Below are positions 56,204 through 64,000 of a stretch of 64,000 bases of DNA, in pieces. The translations under genes and the position numbers were made by a program. The notes under the pieces are model-generated. The model was not told where the DNA came from, ran no database searches, and saw only the letters and a program-made list of their open reading frames with translations. The first letter of the stretch is position 1, and each line of letters begins with the position of its first letter. This DNA is from Hortaea werneckii (taxonomy: Eukaryota; Ascomycota; Dothideomycetes; Mycosphaerellales; Teratosphaeriaceae). Location: contig JBAOKB010000164.1 of the NCBI GenBank assembly GCA_037044905.1, positions 248,001 through 312,000 on the forward strand, written 5' to 3'.

Positions 56204-57790
56204 ATGCTCCCGCTTCATGCGGCGGACCGCGACAAGATGAGTTCGCGACACGTGTATACCAATGGCGGAGGAGGGGGATATCCCATGAGCCCGACGTTTG
56301 TAGAAAGCAGAGGGCGGTCATTCAATATCAAGCCGGACAAGTATGAAAAGTATGTGTCGACTACACACATGCCCCCAAAAGCGCCGGCATCACGTGGAAC
56401 GTACATGGCTGACAGTTGCTCCCCTAGATATCAACCTCGCTCCTCCCGCTCCACTTTCCAGCGAAACCGAGGCCTATTCCTTCGAGTCGGCGGCGCTCTC
56501 ACGCTTCTCCTCCTCATCCTGGGCTTCATCTTCCCTTCCCTCCGTCCGACCGCACTCCTTCCCGCCGGTCTGACCCTCTCCCTCTTCCCACAGGGCGAGG
56601 AGTGGCAGATCGAGACCGTCCGCTACTACGACCTTTCCAACGTTGGCGGCACTTCCCGCGGCTGGGAGCGCGAGGAGCGTATCCTCCTCTGTGCCCCGCT
56701 CCGTGACGCCGCAGCCCACTTGCCGCTCTTCTTCAGCCATCTGCGGAACCTCACATACCCGCATCACCTGATCGACTTGGCGTTCCTTGTGGGAGACAGC
56801 AAAGATAACACTCTGCCTTTGCTGAGCGACTTACTCTCGGATCTGCAGACACATGAGAACCCTCGGGAGGCATTTGGTGAGATCTCAGTAATAGAGAAGG
56901 ACTTCGGACAGAAAGTCAACCAGGATGTCGAGTCTCGCCATGGGTTCGCTGCACAGGCTTCGCGCCGAAAGAGCATGGCGCAAGCTCGAAACTGGCTGCT
57001 CTCTGCTGCTCTCCGGCCTACACACTCATGGGTCTACTGGCGCGACGTCGATGTCGAGACTGCACCTTTCACCATCCTGGAAGACCTGATGAGGCATAAT
57101 AAAGATGTCATCGTACCGAATGTCTGGCGTCCGCTGCCTGACTGGCTGGGTGGAGAGCAGCCTTACGATTTGAACTCCTGGCAGGAGTCCGAGACCGCGC
57201 TGGCGCTGGCCGATACTTTGGACGAAGACGCCGTCATCGTAGAAGGGTACGCCGAGTACGCCACCTGGCGTCCCCATCTTGCCTATCTCCGTGATCCTTA
57301 TGGCGACCCAGACATGGAGATGGAGATTGACGGTGTCGGCGGTGTCTCCATTCTAGCGAAAGCTCGCGTCTTCCGTGCCGGCGTACACTTCCCCGCATTC
57401 TCCTTCGAAAAGCACGCTGAGACGGAAGGTTTCGGCAAAATGGCCAAGCGCATGAAGTACAGCGTCATTGGCCTCCCGCACTACACCATCTGGCATATGT
57501 ACGAGCCCAGCGTGGACGATATCCGGCATATGGAGGAGATGGAGCAGGAGAGGCAGGCGCGAGAGAAGGAAGAGGGTGAGAAGAGGGAAAGAGAGGAGAG
57601 GATCAAGCAGCAGTTCGATATGACTGAGGGTAAGGGCCAGTGGGAAAAGGACAAGGCCATGTTGGAGGAGGCGTTGAAGGGCGAGAAGGCGGAAGCGGAT
57701 GCAAAGGAGAAGGCAGGTAAAGAAGGTGCGGGCAAAGCGAAGGAAGGGAAGGCTGCTGCTGCGGTAGAGGATGAGGCGAGCGAGGTGTGA
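56204..57790 (+). CDS. anp1: Anp1/Mnn9/Van1-family mannosyltransferase subunit
   Basis: A Golgi type II membrane protein of the mannan polymerase family that extends alpha-1,6-mannose backbones on N-glycans. Exons are 56204-56340 and 56428-57790. The 87-nt intron (GTATGA...CCCTAG, with a branch-like GCTGAC) is a multiple of three and has no stop, so the frame reads through it. The spliced product is 499 aa, or 488 from the second ATG at 56237, which gives the more usual N-terminus. One transmembrane segment (V-G-G-A-L-T-L-L-L-L-I-L-G-F) precedes the catalytic domain. That domain carries the D-x-D type motif Y-W-R-D-V-D-V-E-T-A and the G-G-E-Q-P-Y-D-L-N-S-W-Q stretch. The C-terminus is a charged Lys/Glu helix. 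The Anp1 subfamily assignment comes from overall resemblance and is less sure than the family. Confidence 0.88.
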   Translation: MLPLHAADRDKMSSRHVYTNGGGGGYPMSPTFVESRGRSFNIKPDKYEKYVSTTHMPPKAPASRGTYMADSCSPRYQPRSSRSTFQRNRGLFLRVGGALTLLLLILGFIFPSLRPTALLPAGLTLSLFPQGEEWQIETVRYYDLSNVGGTSRGWEREERILLCAPLRDAAAHLPLFFSHLRNLTYPHHLIDLAFLVGDSKDNTLPLLSDLLSDLQTHENPREAFGEISVIEKDFGQKVNQDVESRHGFAAQASRRKSMAQARNWLLSAALRPTHSWVYWRDVDVETAPFTILEDLMRHNKDVIVPNVWRPLPDWLGGEQPYDLNSWQESETALALADTLDEDAVIVEGYAEYATWRPHLAYLRDPYGDPDMEMEIDGVGGVSILAKARVFRAGVHFPAFSFEKHAETEGFGKMAKRMKYSVIGLPHYTIWHMYEPSVDDIRHMEEMEQERQAREKEEGEKREREERIKQQFDMTEGKGQWEKDKAMLEEALKGEKAEADAKEKAGKEGAGKAKEGKAAAAVEDEASEV

Positions 57791-58052
57791 GTAGCCTCCT
57801 TCCTTTTTCTTTTTTTCGAAACTTTTCTCCCTCTTTCTGGCGTGTATCGGACGGAAAGCAAAATCATCTACTGTACCCCGAGACATGCAATGCATGCCCC
57901 GGCGCTTTACTTCTTTCCTCTCCTGTACTTTTCGAAGATTCTCTGTATGCGTATACTATGTGTGGACAGAAACGAATGTATGTTGACATGAGGCGTGTCT
58001 TGCTTTCTTTTTACATAGGGGCCGGAACTTCGCTAATGATTTCCACCTGTAA
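57791..58052. other. Downstream region of mannosyltransferase gene
   Basis: 262 bp with a T-rich 3' UTR-like start. It may also contain the unresolved first exon of the next small gene. Confidence 0.4.
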
Positions 58053-58442
58053 CGACGCGATAGTCGGCCACTTGCTGTGGAGAACTCCCAACCGCAGCGC
58101 AAAGCCCAGGCGGCTCCGAAGGATAATGTCCCTGGTCTGGATCCGATCAATGGGCTTCAAGCTGCGGAGTCGTCACCAGATCCCGCTTCTGCCCCTGTCA
58201 GTGACGGTAATGATGGTCAAGCTGGTACGCAGGCTGCAGCTGGAGTCGAACAGGATGCGATAAACCCCCACGGCAACCCGCCAGCTGCGGCCGAGCAGTA
58301 CGTCAAGGACCGCTCGCGGAAAGCCATCCAGGGGTTGACGCCGGCGGATAGGAAGAAGGGCCAGCCGCTGGAGAAGGCTGAGCAGGGTAGAGCTGGAAGG
58401 AAGAAGGCTGGGCGGAAGGGGAAGCAGGATGTGGCTCTGTAG
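58053..58442 (+). CDS. Hypothetical small protein, 5' end unresolved
   Basis: An open frame from 58053 to a stop at 58440-58442, without an ATG in the expected place (the frame shows GTG at 58077). The readable part is about 120 aa, Ala/Pro/Gln/Gly-rich, with a basic C-terminus (R-A-G-R-K-K-A-G-R-K-G-K-Q). Composition and the clean stop suggest a real 3' exon. A candidate acceptor is TAG at 58061-58063, but I could not find a convincing first exon. No family recognised. Confidence 0.4.
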   Translation, partial: RRDSRPLAVENSQPQRKAQAAPKDNVPGLDPINGLQAAESSPDPASAPVSDGNDGQAGTQAAAGVEQDAINPHGNPPAAAEQYVKDRSRKAIQGLTPADRKKGQPLEKAEQGRAGRKKAGRKGKQDVAL

Positions 58443-58727
58443 AGCTTAGTATTGCATTAAAAGGTGTTTGGTGCTTGAAGGTGGAGTAGACAAGGGATGG
58501 ATTTTCAAAAGGTGTATATGTTATGGATATCTGTGGGTCATAGAATTCCTGATTCTGAATCTGAATGCTGATTTTACATGTGAACATCTGGCAGGAGTTT
58601 GCCATCACTGGAGCTTCTGACTGCATCTTGACGAGACTCTCCGCATCATCATTATCATCACGTCTTTGCCTGCTGTTTTAGCTTCTGTCAGCCTCAACCG
58701 CCTGAATGCAGACCAGAATGGGCTTGT
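58443..58727. other. Convergent 3' region
   Basis: Gap of about 285 bp before the 3' end of the RBR-type gene. Nothing else seen. Confidence 0.4.
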
Positions 58728-59805
58728 CTAAGCCTTGCTCCTCTTCGACTGCTTCGCCTTCCTGACATCCTGGGTGCTCGTCCCCGCGCTACGCTTACGG
58801 CGCTTTGCCTGCTGCTGTGGGCTAGGACGATCGTCACGCTTATCATTGCTGGATTCGACGCCTTCATCGTCCTCCTTCTTTCGCTTAGCAGCCTTCTCCG
58901 GCCTATTCTGCTTGCGTTGTTCCATACGAGCATTCCATGCCTCTCGCTGCCCGACGAAGCGGTTCTTGATCGTATGAGCACTGGGCCACTCTCTAGAACG
59001 ATAGAGACACTCCCTTCCATCTCGACAATAGCCATGCGCCGTCGGCCCGAGTAGGTACCCTCCTCCTTCGCCGACCCACGGCAGCATGCAATTCTCGCAG
59101 AAGCGGTGTTTGCACGCAGTGCACCTGGTATACCCGCATCCCTTGACAATGATGAAGTAGCTGTTGCAGCTTGGGCAAATGCTAACCGCGTGGCCGTCAA
59201 CTCTCTCATGGACTTCTGGCAGAGGCTGTAGAAGGCCTAGACGAGTTTGGAGAGCTGGGCACGCCTCGCCATCGTGCCTGGGGCGATCACAATCAACGCA
59301 AGTCTCAAAGCCGCAGTCTCCGCAGGCAAAGAGGTTACCATCTGTCTCACGATCGTGTTCTTGGAGCTTGTACTTGAAGGAGAATGCTTCCGCCTCGGAG
59401 TTGCGCACTGGCTTGCCTTCTCTATCCAGGATGCGACTGGCGACACAGCGATCCTGACAGCGCTGGAAGTGGCGATCTTCGATTTTCCATTTGTACCTGA
59501 TTACCGTGTCAGCACGTTCAGGTCGAAACCAGAACAAAAAGGAAACCTGCTGACCTTCTATAAGTTGCCGCCCACGCAAAACTCTTGACTTGGTCCTCAG
59601 ACATCTTGGTGTAGCAGAACAGGCATTCAATGTTCTCTGCCGGCTTCTCTTCGACTTCGTTGCTGAGATGGACTTCCCAGCACTCCTGACAGGCCCGCTC
59701 GCCTTTCTTGCGGTGTTCAATGGGTCGACCTTCTCGGTCTGTGCATTTGGGTGGCGAGTCCCTCAGTTGACTGACTTCACCATAGCAGATTTGACATGCC
59801 TTCAT
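58728..59805 (-). CDS. RBR-type RING/IBR zinc protein (probable E3 ligase)
   Basis: A probable RING-between-RING ubiquitin ligase. Minus-strand exons 59805-59555 and 59496-58728, joined over a 58-nt intron (GTCAGC...ATCAG), give 339 aa. The N-terminal part has C-Q-I-C and C-Q-E-C plus C-L-F-C pairs, a loose first zinc domain. The middle IBR-like part reads C-G-D-C-G-F-E-T-C-V-D-C. The last domain has C-P-S-C ... G-C-G-Y-T-R-C-T-A-C-K-H-R-F-C-E-N-C. By analogy with parkin-type enzymes, the Cys of G-C-G-Y (about residue 204) would be the catalytic thioester Cys. The tail is very basic and Ser-rich, with nuclear-localisation-like runs (K-R-R-K-R). The first RING is not canonical, so ligase activity is inferred. 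Confidence 0.78.
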
Positions 59806-60282
59806 GGTCTCTGATGTTCTGAATGGGTTTGATTTTGAGGAATATGGTTTCAATCCAATGTTGCGGCTTGTTAAGCTATGAACAATCGAGAGGGCTTTGC
59901 CGGATGTGTTGTGTTGTGTTGTTTGTCGATAGCTGAGCAAGATAGAAGTCGAAGGCCTCTTGTTGCTTTCAAAGCAATGGAGTGTCGTGTGAAGAAACTA
60001 TTTGCTGAGTTGATAGCAGGGGTGATGTCCTTGTCACTTTGCTCTGACAGAGTGTCACCTCTGATCAAGGCTACTGAATACTCGTTTCCGACGAAATATC
60101 GCATCACATGGAAGTCACAAGACTTCACTGCAGCCATGTGACCCTTCTCTCCTTCGTTCAGTCGAACGTGCATCGGCCTTGGTTGCTCCGTTGACAACAC
60201 ACATAAGCAGTCGAACTCTTGTTCTTTTGCACTTCTTGCGATCACACCAACCTTATCAAGACTTTATCTCTACCAGACCATC
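59806..60282. other. Divergent region RBR/SIM-like gene
   Basis: 477 bp between divergent starts, presumably with both promoters. No other feature seen. Confidence 0.5.
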
Positions 60283-60911
60283 ATGGCGGACTCAATTGAC
60301 GCTCAAACACGGCAGGAGAACATTGAGCAAGAAGGTGTCCCCGTCACAAATGTTGTTCGGACAAGTGCTCAGACAGAAAGAGAGGTCATTGACCTTTCCA
60401 ACGACGATAATACCAATGGTGGAAGCGGCAGAAATGAGGGCAACTCCACTGGTAAGGAAGATCACCATATTCACGGGCCAGAAGTCGCTGATATACTACA
60501 GAATCGGTCACGTTGAAGCACTCCGAAATCACGGTTTACAAAGGCGACGAGTTCAGCCAAATTCGCAAGGCATACCATTCAATCTTCGAACGGCAGTCGA
60601 GAGCGCTACCGCCAAACATTCCCCTCAGCCGCAAATTCTTGGACATGGCGCTCGCTGTGAGCTCTGCCGACAAGAAGCACATCATGGATAGGCACAGAAA
60701 GGAATGGAAGGCCGCCATGAATCTGGCTGGGAAAAGGTTGAGGGAAGAGAAAGAGAAAATGGAATATTTCCTCGACGAAGAAATCGCCCGGCCGAGGGAC
60801 TGTCGAACCTTCCGGATGGAAATTCTTGAGGGCTACGTTCGGAGGTATAAGGAGCACAAGAAAAATGCTAATTTGCTTGAGAAGATGTTTGAGGACTTGA
60901 AGGAGCTGTGA
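60283..60911 (+). CDS. Hypothetical protein with SUMO-interaction-like motif
   Basis: I do not recognise a family. Exons 60283-60451 and 60502-60911 join over a 50-nt intron (GTAAGG...CTACAG) in phase to 192 aa. The N-terminal half is polar and disordered, with E-V-I-D-L-S-N-D-D at about residues 34-42. That is a hydrophobic core followed by Ser and acidic residues, the usual form of a SUMO-interaction motif. The second half is strongly helical and charged (K-R-L-R-E-E-K-E-K-M-E-Y-F-L-D-E-E and R-R-Y-K-E-H-K-K-N-A-N-L-L-E-K), likely coiled coil. It is divergent from the RBR gene, with a 477-bp shared upstream region. A link to ubiquitin/SUMO biology is speculation from context and motif. Confidence 0.7.
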
Positions 60912-61388
60912 ACTCAGCAATCAGGTCGGCTATGATGTCTATGCCGGAGGAAACAGGGGGCAGCATGGAAAGGTTAGCCAGGGGAAGGGTCTGGAGGGTA
61001 ATCCTGAGCTTCATCAACCACTGCCATACGGAGAGAGTATCAACTGGATCAGGAGTTTTGATTCCCTCAGATGATTTTGCAGTCTTCTATAACACATGGT
61101 CATTTATGAAGCTTTCAATACAGAGGGGAATGCAGTGCCTCCAACCTTCGCTGCCCTAAGTCCCCTCGCTCGCTAACGTAGCCAGACGTCTGTGGAACTG
61201 CCCAGGTGTGGTCAAGTGAGATTCAGCGCACGGCCCTCTTCCCCAGATTTCAGTCACGCTTTCCAGCGGGACAATGCATTTGCCACTGACGCCACCATTG
61301 CCATCATCATCAAACATATTCTGGAGGCAATAAATATCCATCTGGCATTCGTCTCGCGTCTACACAAATTCGTATTTGCAGCGTAGGC
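60912..61388. other. Gene-free region before GILT-like gene
   Basis: 477 bp between two plus-strand genes. No gene supported. Confidence 0.5.
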
Positions 61389-62294
61389 ATGACTATGAAC
61401 GAAAACGAGAAGCGGCCCCTGCTCGACCAGCCTCAAAATGCCTCTGAAGCAGAAGCCCAGGAGCCATCTCTGGCCGAGCTACAACGCAACGTCTTCCGAG
61501 CTCAAAGGGAATATATGAGAGCTTGGTCGCGGACAACTAGCGGCAAGTGGCATAAGAGAATCATGTTCGGCGTGACAGCGTTGCTGCTATTATTTGCAGC
61601 CTTTTGCATGGCTGTCATCATCCAGGACTCTTTGGATGATGATATCCCTTCGACATACTCGGGCAAAGTCCCCTTGGAAGCTCATATCAGTAAGTTGAAC
61701 TGTGCACGAGAGAAAGATCTTCACATGCTGATGTACGTTTCAGTGTCAAAATGTCCAGATGCAAGGGATTGCTTGCACGACATGATCTTGCCGGCCATGC
61801 AAAATGTCTCGCACAAGGTGGACTTCAAGCTTTCATACATCGGCAACGTCACCGACCACGACGATGGAGTGCTGTGTAAGCACGGAGAGGGCGAGTGCCT
61901 CGGCAACATCATCGAGCTGTGCGCCGCCAAGCAGTATCCAGATCCCAAGATTTACCTTGGTTTCACGATGTGCATGGCAAGAGACTTCGAGGACATCCCA
62001 GAGAAGCAACTAGTCCAGGACTGCGCTCTCGAGCACGGCATCTCGATGGAGAAGCTTAACGAATGTACCGTGAATGATGACGGCGCGCTAAGCGTTGACA
62101 TGCTGAAGGAAAGCTTCAACCGCAGCGCTACAGCTGGAGTGACGAAGAGCTGCACGGTCAGGCTCAACAACAAGATCCGTTGCATCAGGGATGGCGGCGA
62201 ATGGAAGGACTGCGACGGTGGCAGCTCGGCAAAGGACCTAGTGGCGGATATTAATGCTGAGTCGAAGAAGCTTTGGCAAGGATATGCAGGGTAG
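61389..62294 (+). CDS. GILT-family thiol reductase-like membrane protein
   Basis: Resembles gamma-interferon-inducible lysosomal thiol reductase proteins. Exons 61389-61689 and 61744-62294, separated by a 54-nt intron (GTAAGT...TTTCAG), give 283 aa. The intron is a multiple of three and stop-free. A cytosolic N-tail of about 57 residues precedes one transmembrane segment (G-V-T-A-L-L-L-L-F-A-A-F), so the domain should face the lumen of the secretory or vacuolar system. The GILT signature C-x-H-G-x2-E-C-x2-N-x4-C is present as C-K-H-G-E-G-E-C-L-G-N-I-I-E-L-C. The active-site region reads K-C-P-D-A-R-D-C. The second Cys of the usual C-x-x-C is replaced by Ala and another Cys follows three residues later, so classical reductase activity is uncertain. 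Confidence 0.87.
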   Translation: MTMNENEKRPLLDQPQNASEAEAQEPSLAELQRNVFRAQREYMRAWSRTTSGKWHKRIMFGVTALLLLFAAFCMAVIIQDSLDDDIPSTYSGKVPLEAHISKLNCAREKDLHMLMYVSVSKCPDARDCLHDMILPAMQNVSHKVDFKLSYIGNVTDHDDGVLCKHGEGECLGNIIELCAAKQYPDPKIYLGFTMCMARDFEDIPEKQLVQDCALEHGISMEKLNECTVNDDGALSVDMLKESFNRSATAGVTKSCTVRLNNKIRCIRDGGEWKDCDGGSSAKDLVADINAESKKLWQGYAG

Positions 62295-62517
62295 AGCTCT
62301 GCAGCATTGCTTTTGTAAGTCTAGAATGCATTTGTACGAGTAATGACACATGACGAGAATGAAAATCTGCGAATATCGCGAATTCTTAGCACAAACCCTG
62401 CTTAACAGATCATTCTACTGTTCCATCCTGCTGGACTTGTTCGTTCTTCTAGCATCCTCGAGCGTACATTCTCCCTTCCGTCTTCAGATCCAAATCGCCT
62501 GCAATCCTGTCGCCACC

Positions 62518-63159
62518 CTACCACGGACCCCAATTCGCCCTAGCCCCGCCACTCGAAGCCAATACCTCATACCTGCCCATCTTCTCAGCCGTACAGAAGG
62601 GATGGCGCAGAGAGATCCCGAGTACGTACTCGATCCACTCGTGACTCAAAGGCACCGGACCCTCGGCCAGCTCTGGGAACTCTACCAGCATGATCTTCTC
62701 AGTACTGACGATTTGCGCAGTGATCGTCTTGGGATACTTTGACTGAGCAGCGGCAGAGTGCTCAGCGTCCCATGTCTTGATCAGCGTGCTGCGATGGGCG
62801 TAGTCGGTCCAGTGACTCGGCTGCGTTGGCGCGTGGCGGGTGGTATAGGATGTCGTCGAGCGGAGGTCAAGCAGGTCTGTAGCGCGACGGAAAAGAGAAG
62901 GCTTCTTCCGCTGCGGTGGTGGGAATGTGCTGTATGGGATTTGCTGTGGGAGGGCTGTTTGAGTTGTCGCAGAGCGAGTGACTACAGGTCTTGCCAGAAG
63001 TGGAGTTGTCGAGTAAGATGGAGACGTGGTCGGCGTAGTGATACTTGTGGTTGCTCGACTTGATTGTGAACGCGTGGGGGACGGGCGAGTATGAGGAAAG
63101 CTCCCTGCCATGGAGGTGTTCGGTCTCTCTGCCGACATTGTCGCTTGTGCTTTTTGCAT
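62518..63159 (-). CDS. Hypothetical Ser/Thr/Pro-rich protein
   Basis: I do not recognise a family. The open frame extends upstream to about 63285 but has no ATG there. The first Met is at 63159 (213 aa), with a second at 63138 (206 aa). The N-terminal half is low-complexity Ser/Thr/Pro (T-R-S-Q-S-S-R-A-T-T-S-I-T-T). The C-terminal half looks folded (W-T-D-Y-A-H-R-S-T-L-I-K-T-W-D and W-I-E-Y-V-L-G-I-S-L-R-H-P-F) and ends in a Gly/Trp tail. An upstream exon is possible because the frame stays open. It is convergent with the GILT-like gene. Confidence 0.6.
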   Translation of the reverse strand: MQKAQATMSAERPNTSMAGSFPHTRPSPTRSQSSRATTSITTPTTSPSYSTTPLLARPVVTRSATTQTALPQQIPYSTFPPPQRKKPSLFRRATDLLDLRSTTSYTTRHAPTQPSHWTDYAHRSTLIKTWDAEHSAAAQSKYPKTITAQIVSTEKIMLVEFPELAEGPVPLSHEWIEYVLGISLRHPFCTAEKMGRYEVLASSGGARANWGPW

Positions 63160-63735
63160 CAAAAATAAGGTCTGGAAAGTCGTGGTTGCTTCGACGTCGA
63201 TTGGTGCACTCTGAGAAAAAGATCGAGTTCTGAAAAACACTGGGGCTTTATGGATTGAGCATGGATTGTATTGATTCTGGCACACTCAAGTTGCTGGCAG
63301 TGAGAGAACTCTGCTTCGCCGTTGAAGTCGAAAGACTGACTGGGAGGCTTAAGAAACGCGACGTGCATGCGAACAGCGTGAAAAGCAAACAATCCTGCAT
63401 GTGAATGTAGACAAAGACGAACAACACATGGGAATTCGAGACCCGGGAAACGCCACTTTACTTCGACTTCAACGTTGATACTCACTGCGGTGAAACTGCA
63501 AGATCTTCCTCTTACAATACCAGATGCAGACAGGAAAAATGTTGCTGTCTTTCAACATGTCGGATTTCGCTCGCGAAAGGGCCGCAGGGCAGCTTACATG
63601 ATTGCACAAATGCAGGCTTGAACAGGTGTTTGACAGGCCAACAACAGGTGACTCATGGTATCTGACTCGATGCTGAGAGATCTGCAGATGATGGTTTTGT
63701 CGTGCGTGATATCTAAGGAATGTGTTTGCGCTGCA
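63160..63735. other. Region between two minus-strand genes
   Basis: 576 bp with no supported gene. It probably holds the promoter or 5' exon of the left gene and the 3' UTR of the right-edge gene. Confidence 0.45.
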
Positions 63736-64000
63736 TCAAGCAGCTTTACTTTGCTCGGCTTCGGCCGCATTTCCATCCTGCTTGTTCTCGGCATCTGCAT
63801 GATTCCCAGTAGCAGAGCTGCCTTCCACCTTTGCCTCTACTCCCTGACTCGACTTCTTCCTCAGAATTGCCACGCCTTCGACATGGCTAGTCTGGGGAGA
63901 AGTCGAACCCTCGCAAGCTCTCAATCTCATACAAGCCGTCAAGCATTGAGCCATCTTCCCTGTCCACTCCTTGCACAAGCCATCCGACGTCTCTAGCCTG
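63736..64000 (-). CDS. Partial C-terminus of unknown gene at window edge
   Basis: A minus-strand frame is open from the right edge to a stop at 63736-63738 (about 87 codons visible). It starts with a Cys-containing stretch (G-L-C-K-E-W-T-G-K-M-A-Q-C-L-T-A-C) and ends in an Ala/Glu/Lys-rich low-complexity tail. The rest lies outside the window. No family recognised. The open frame could also be chance. Confidence 0.4.
   Translation of the reverse strand, partial: RLETSDGLCKEWTGKMAQCLTACMRLRACEGSTSPQTSHVEGVAILRKKSSQGVEAKVEGSSATGNHADAENKQDGNAAEAEQSKAA

Noticed and set aside
32406..63285. Secondary metabolite or pathogenicity island
   Set aside because: The genes are unrelated housekeeping functions; no backbone enzyme, transporter or cluster regulator was seen.

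Overview
The window is filamentous ascomycete (Pezizomycotina) nuclear DNA. The evidence is short GT-AG introns, fungal gene families (Anp1-type mannosyltransferase, GPI mucin, Bqt4-like APSES protein, fungal GILT), chromodomain Ty3/gypsy retrotransposons, and a block showing the mutational signature of repeat-induced point mutation (RIP). Dothideomycetes is my best guess from the look of the proteins; it is not proven. Layout: (1) 1-12485 is an AT-rich, TpA-saturated block with almost no surviving ATG-started ORF. Inside it lies a dead minus-strand chromovirus (about 4140-10840) with 167-bp LTRs. Its zinc knuckle, reverse transcriptase and chromodomain can still be read through RIP-type substitutions. 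Several simple and tandem repeats and a short telomere-like tract are also present. (2) 12486-32078 is a head-to-tail array of three almost identical, apparently intact Ty3/gypsy chromoviruses sharing four identical 402-bp LTRs (period 6397 bp). Each has gag, a pol ORF in the -1 frame entered at an A AAA AAC slippery site, and an antisense ORF whose product has a perfect Zn2Cys6 cysteine pattern. The outer ends of the array have no matching target-site duplication, and the array joins RIP-degraded DNA to normal genic DNA. (3) 32079-64000 is gene-rich, ordinary-composition DNA. In order it holds TYW4/PPM2 (-), ATG18 (+), RhoGDI (-), a Bqt4-like APSES/transmembrane protein (+), a poly-G/poly-C rich gap, a 1681-aa Ser/Thr/Pro-rich GPI-type surface protein with a PAN-like domain (-), NUF2 (+), a small unknown protein (-), an NAD-dependent epimerase/dehydratase (+), an Anp1-family Golgi mannosyltransferase (+), an orphan 3' exon (+), an RBR-type RING/IBR protein (-), a small protein with a SUMO-interaction-like motif (+), a GILT-family thiol reductase-like protein (+), an unknown Ser/Thr-rich protein (-) and a partial gene at the right edge (-). 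The genes are housekeeping in character (tRNA modification, autophagy, Rho signalling, nuclear envelope, kinetochore, mannan synthesis) and do not form an obvious pathway or metabolite cluster. Exon boundaries were inferred by hand from splice signals, reading phase and family knowledge. No tRNA, rRNA or CRISPR was recognised. The strongest hunt targets are the expression and priming design of the retrotransposon (frameshift, self-priming), its antisense zinc-cluster ORF, and the way the array was formed.
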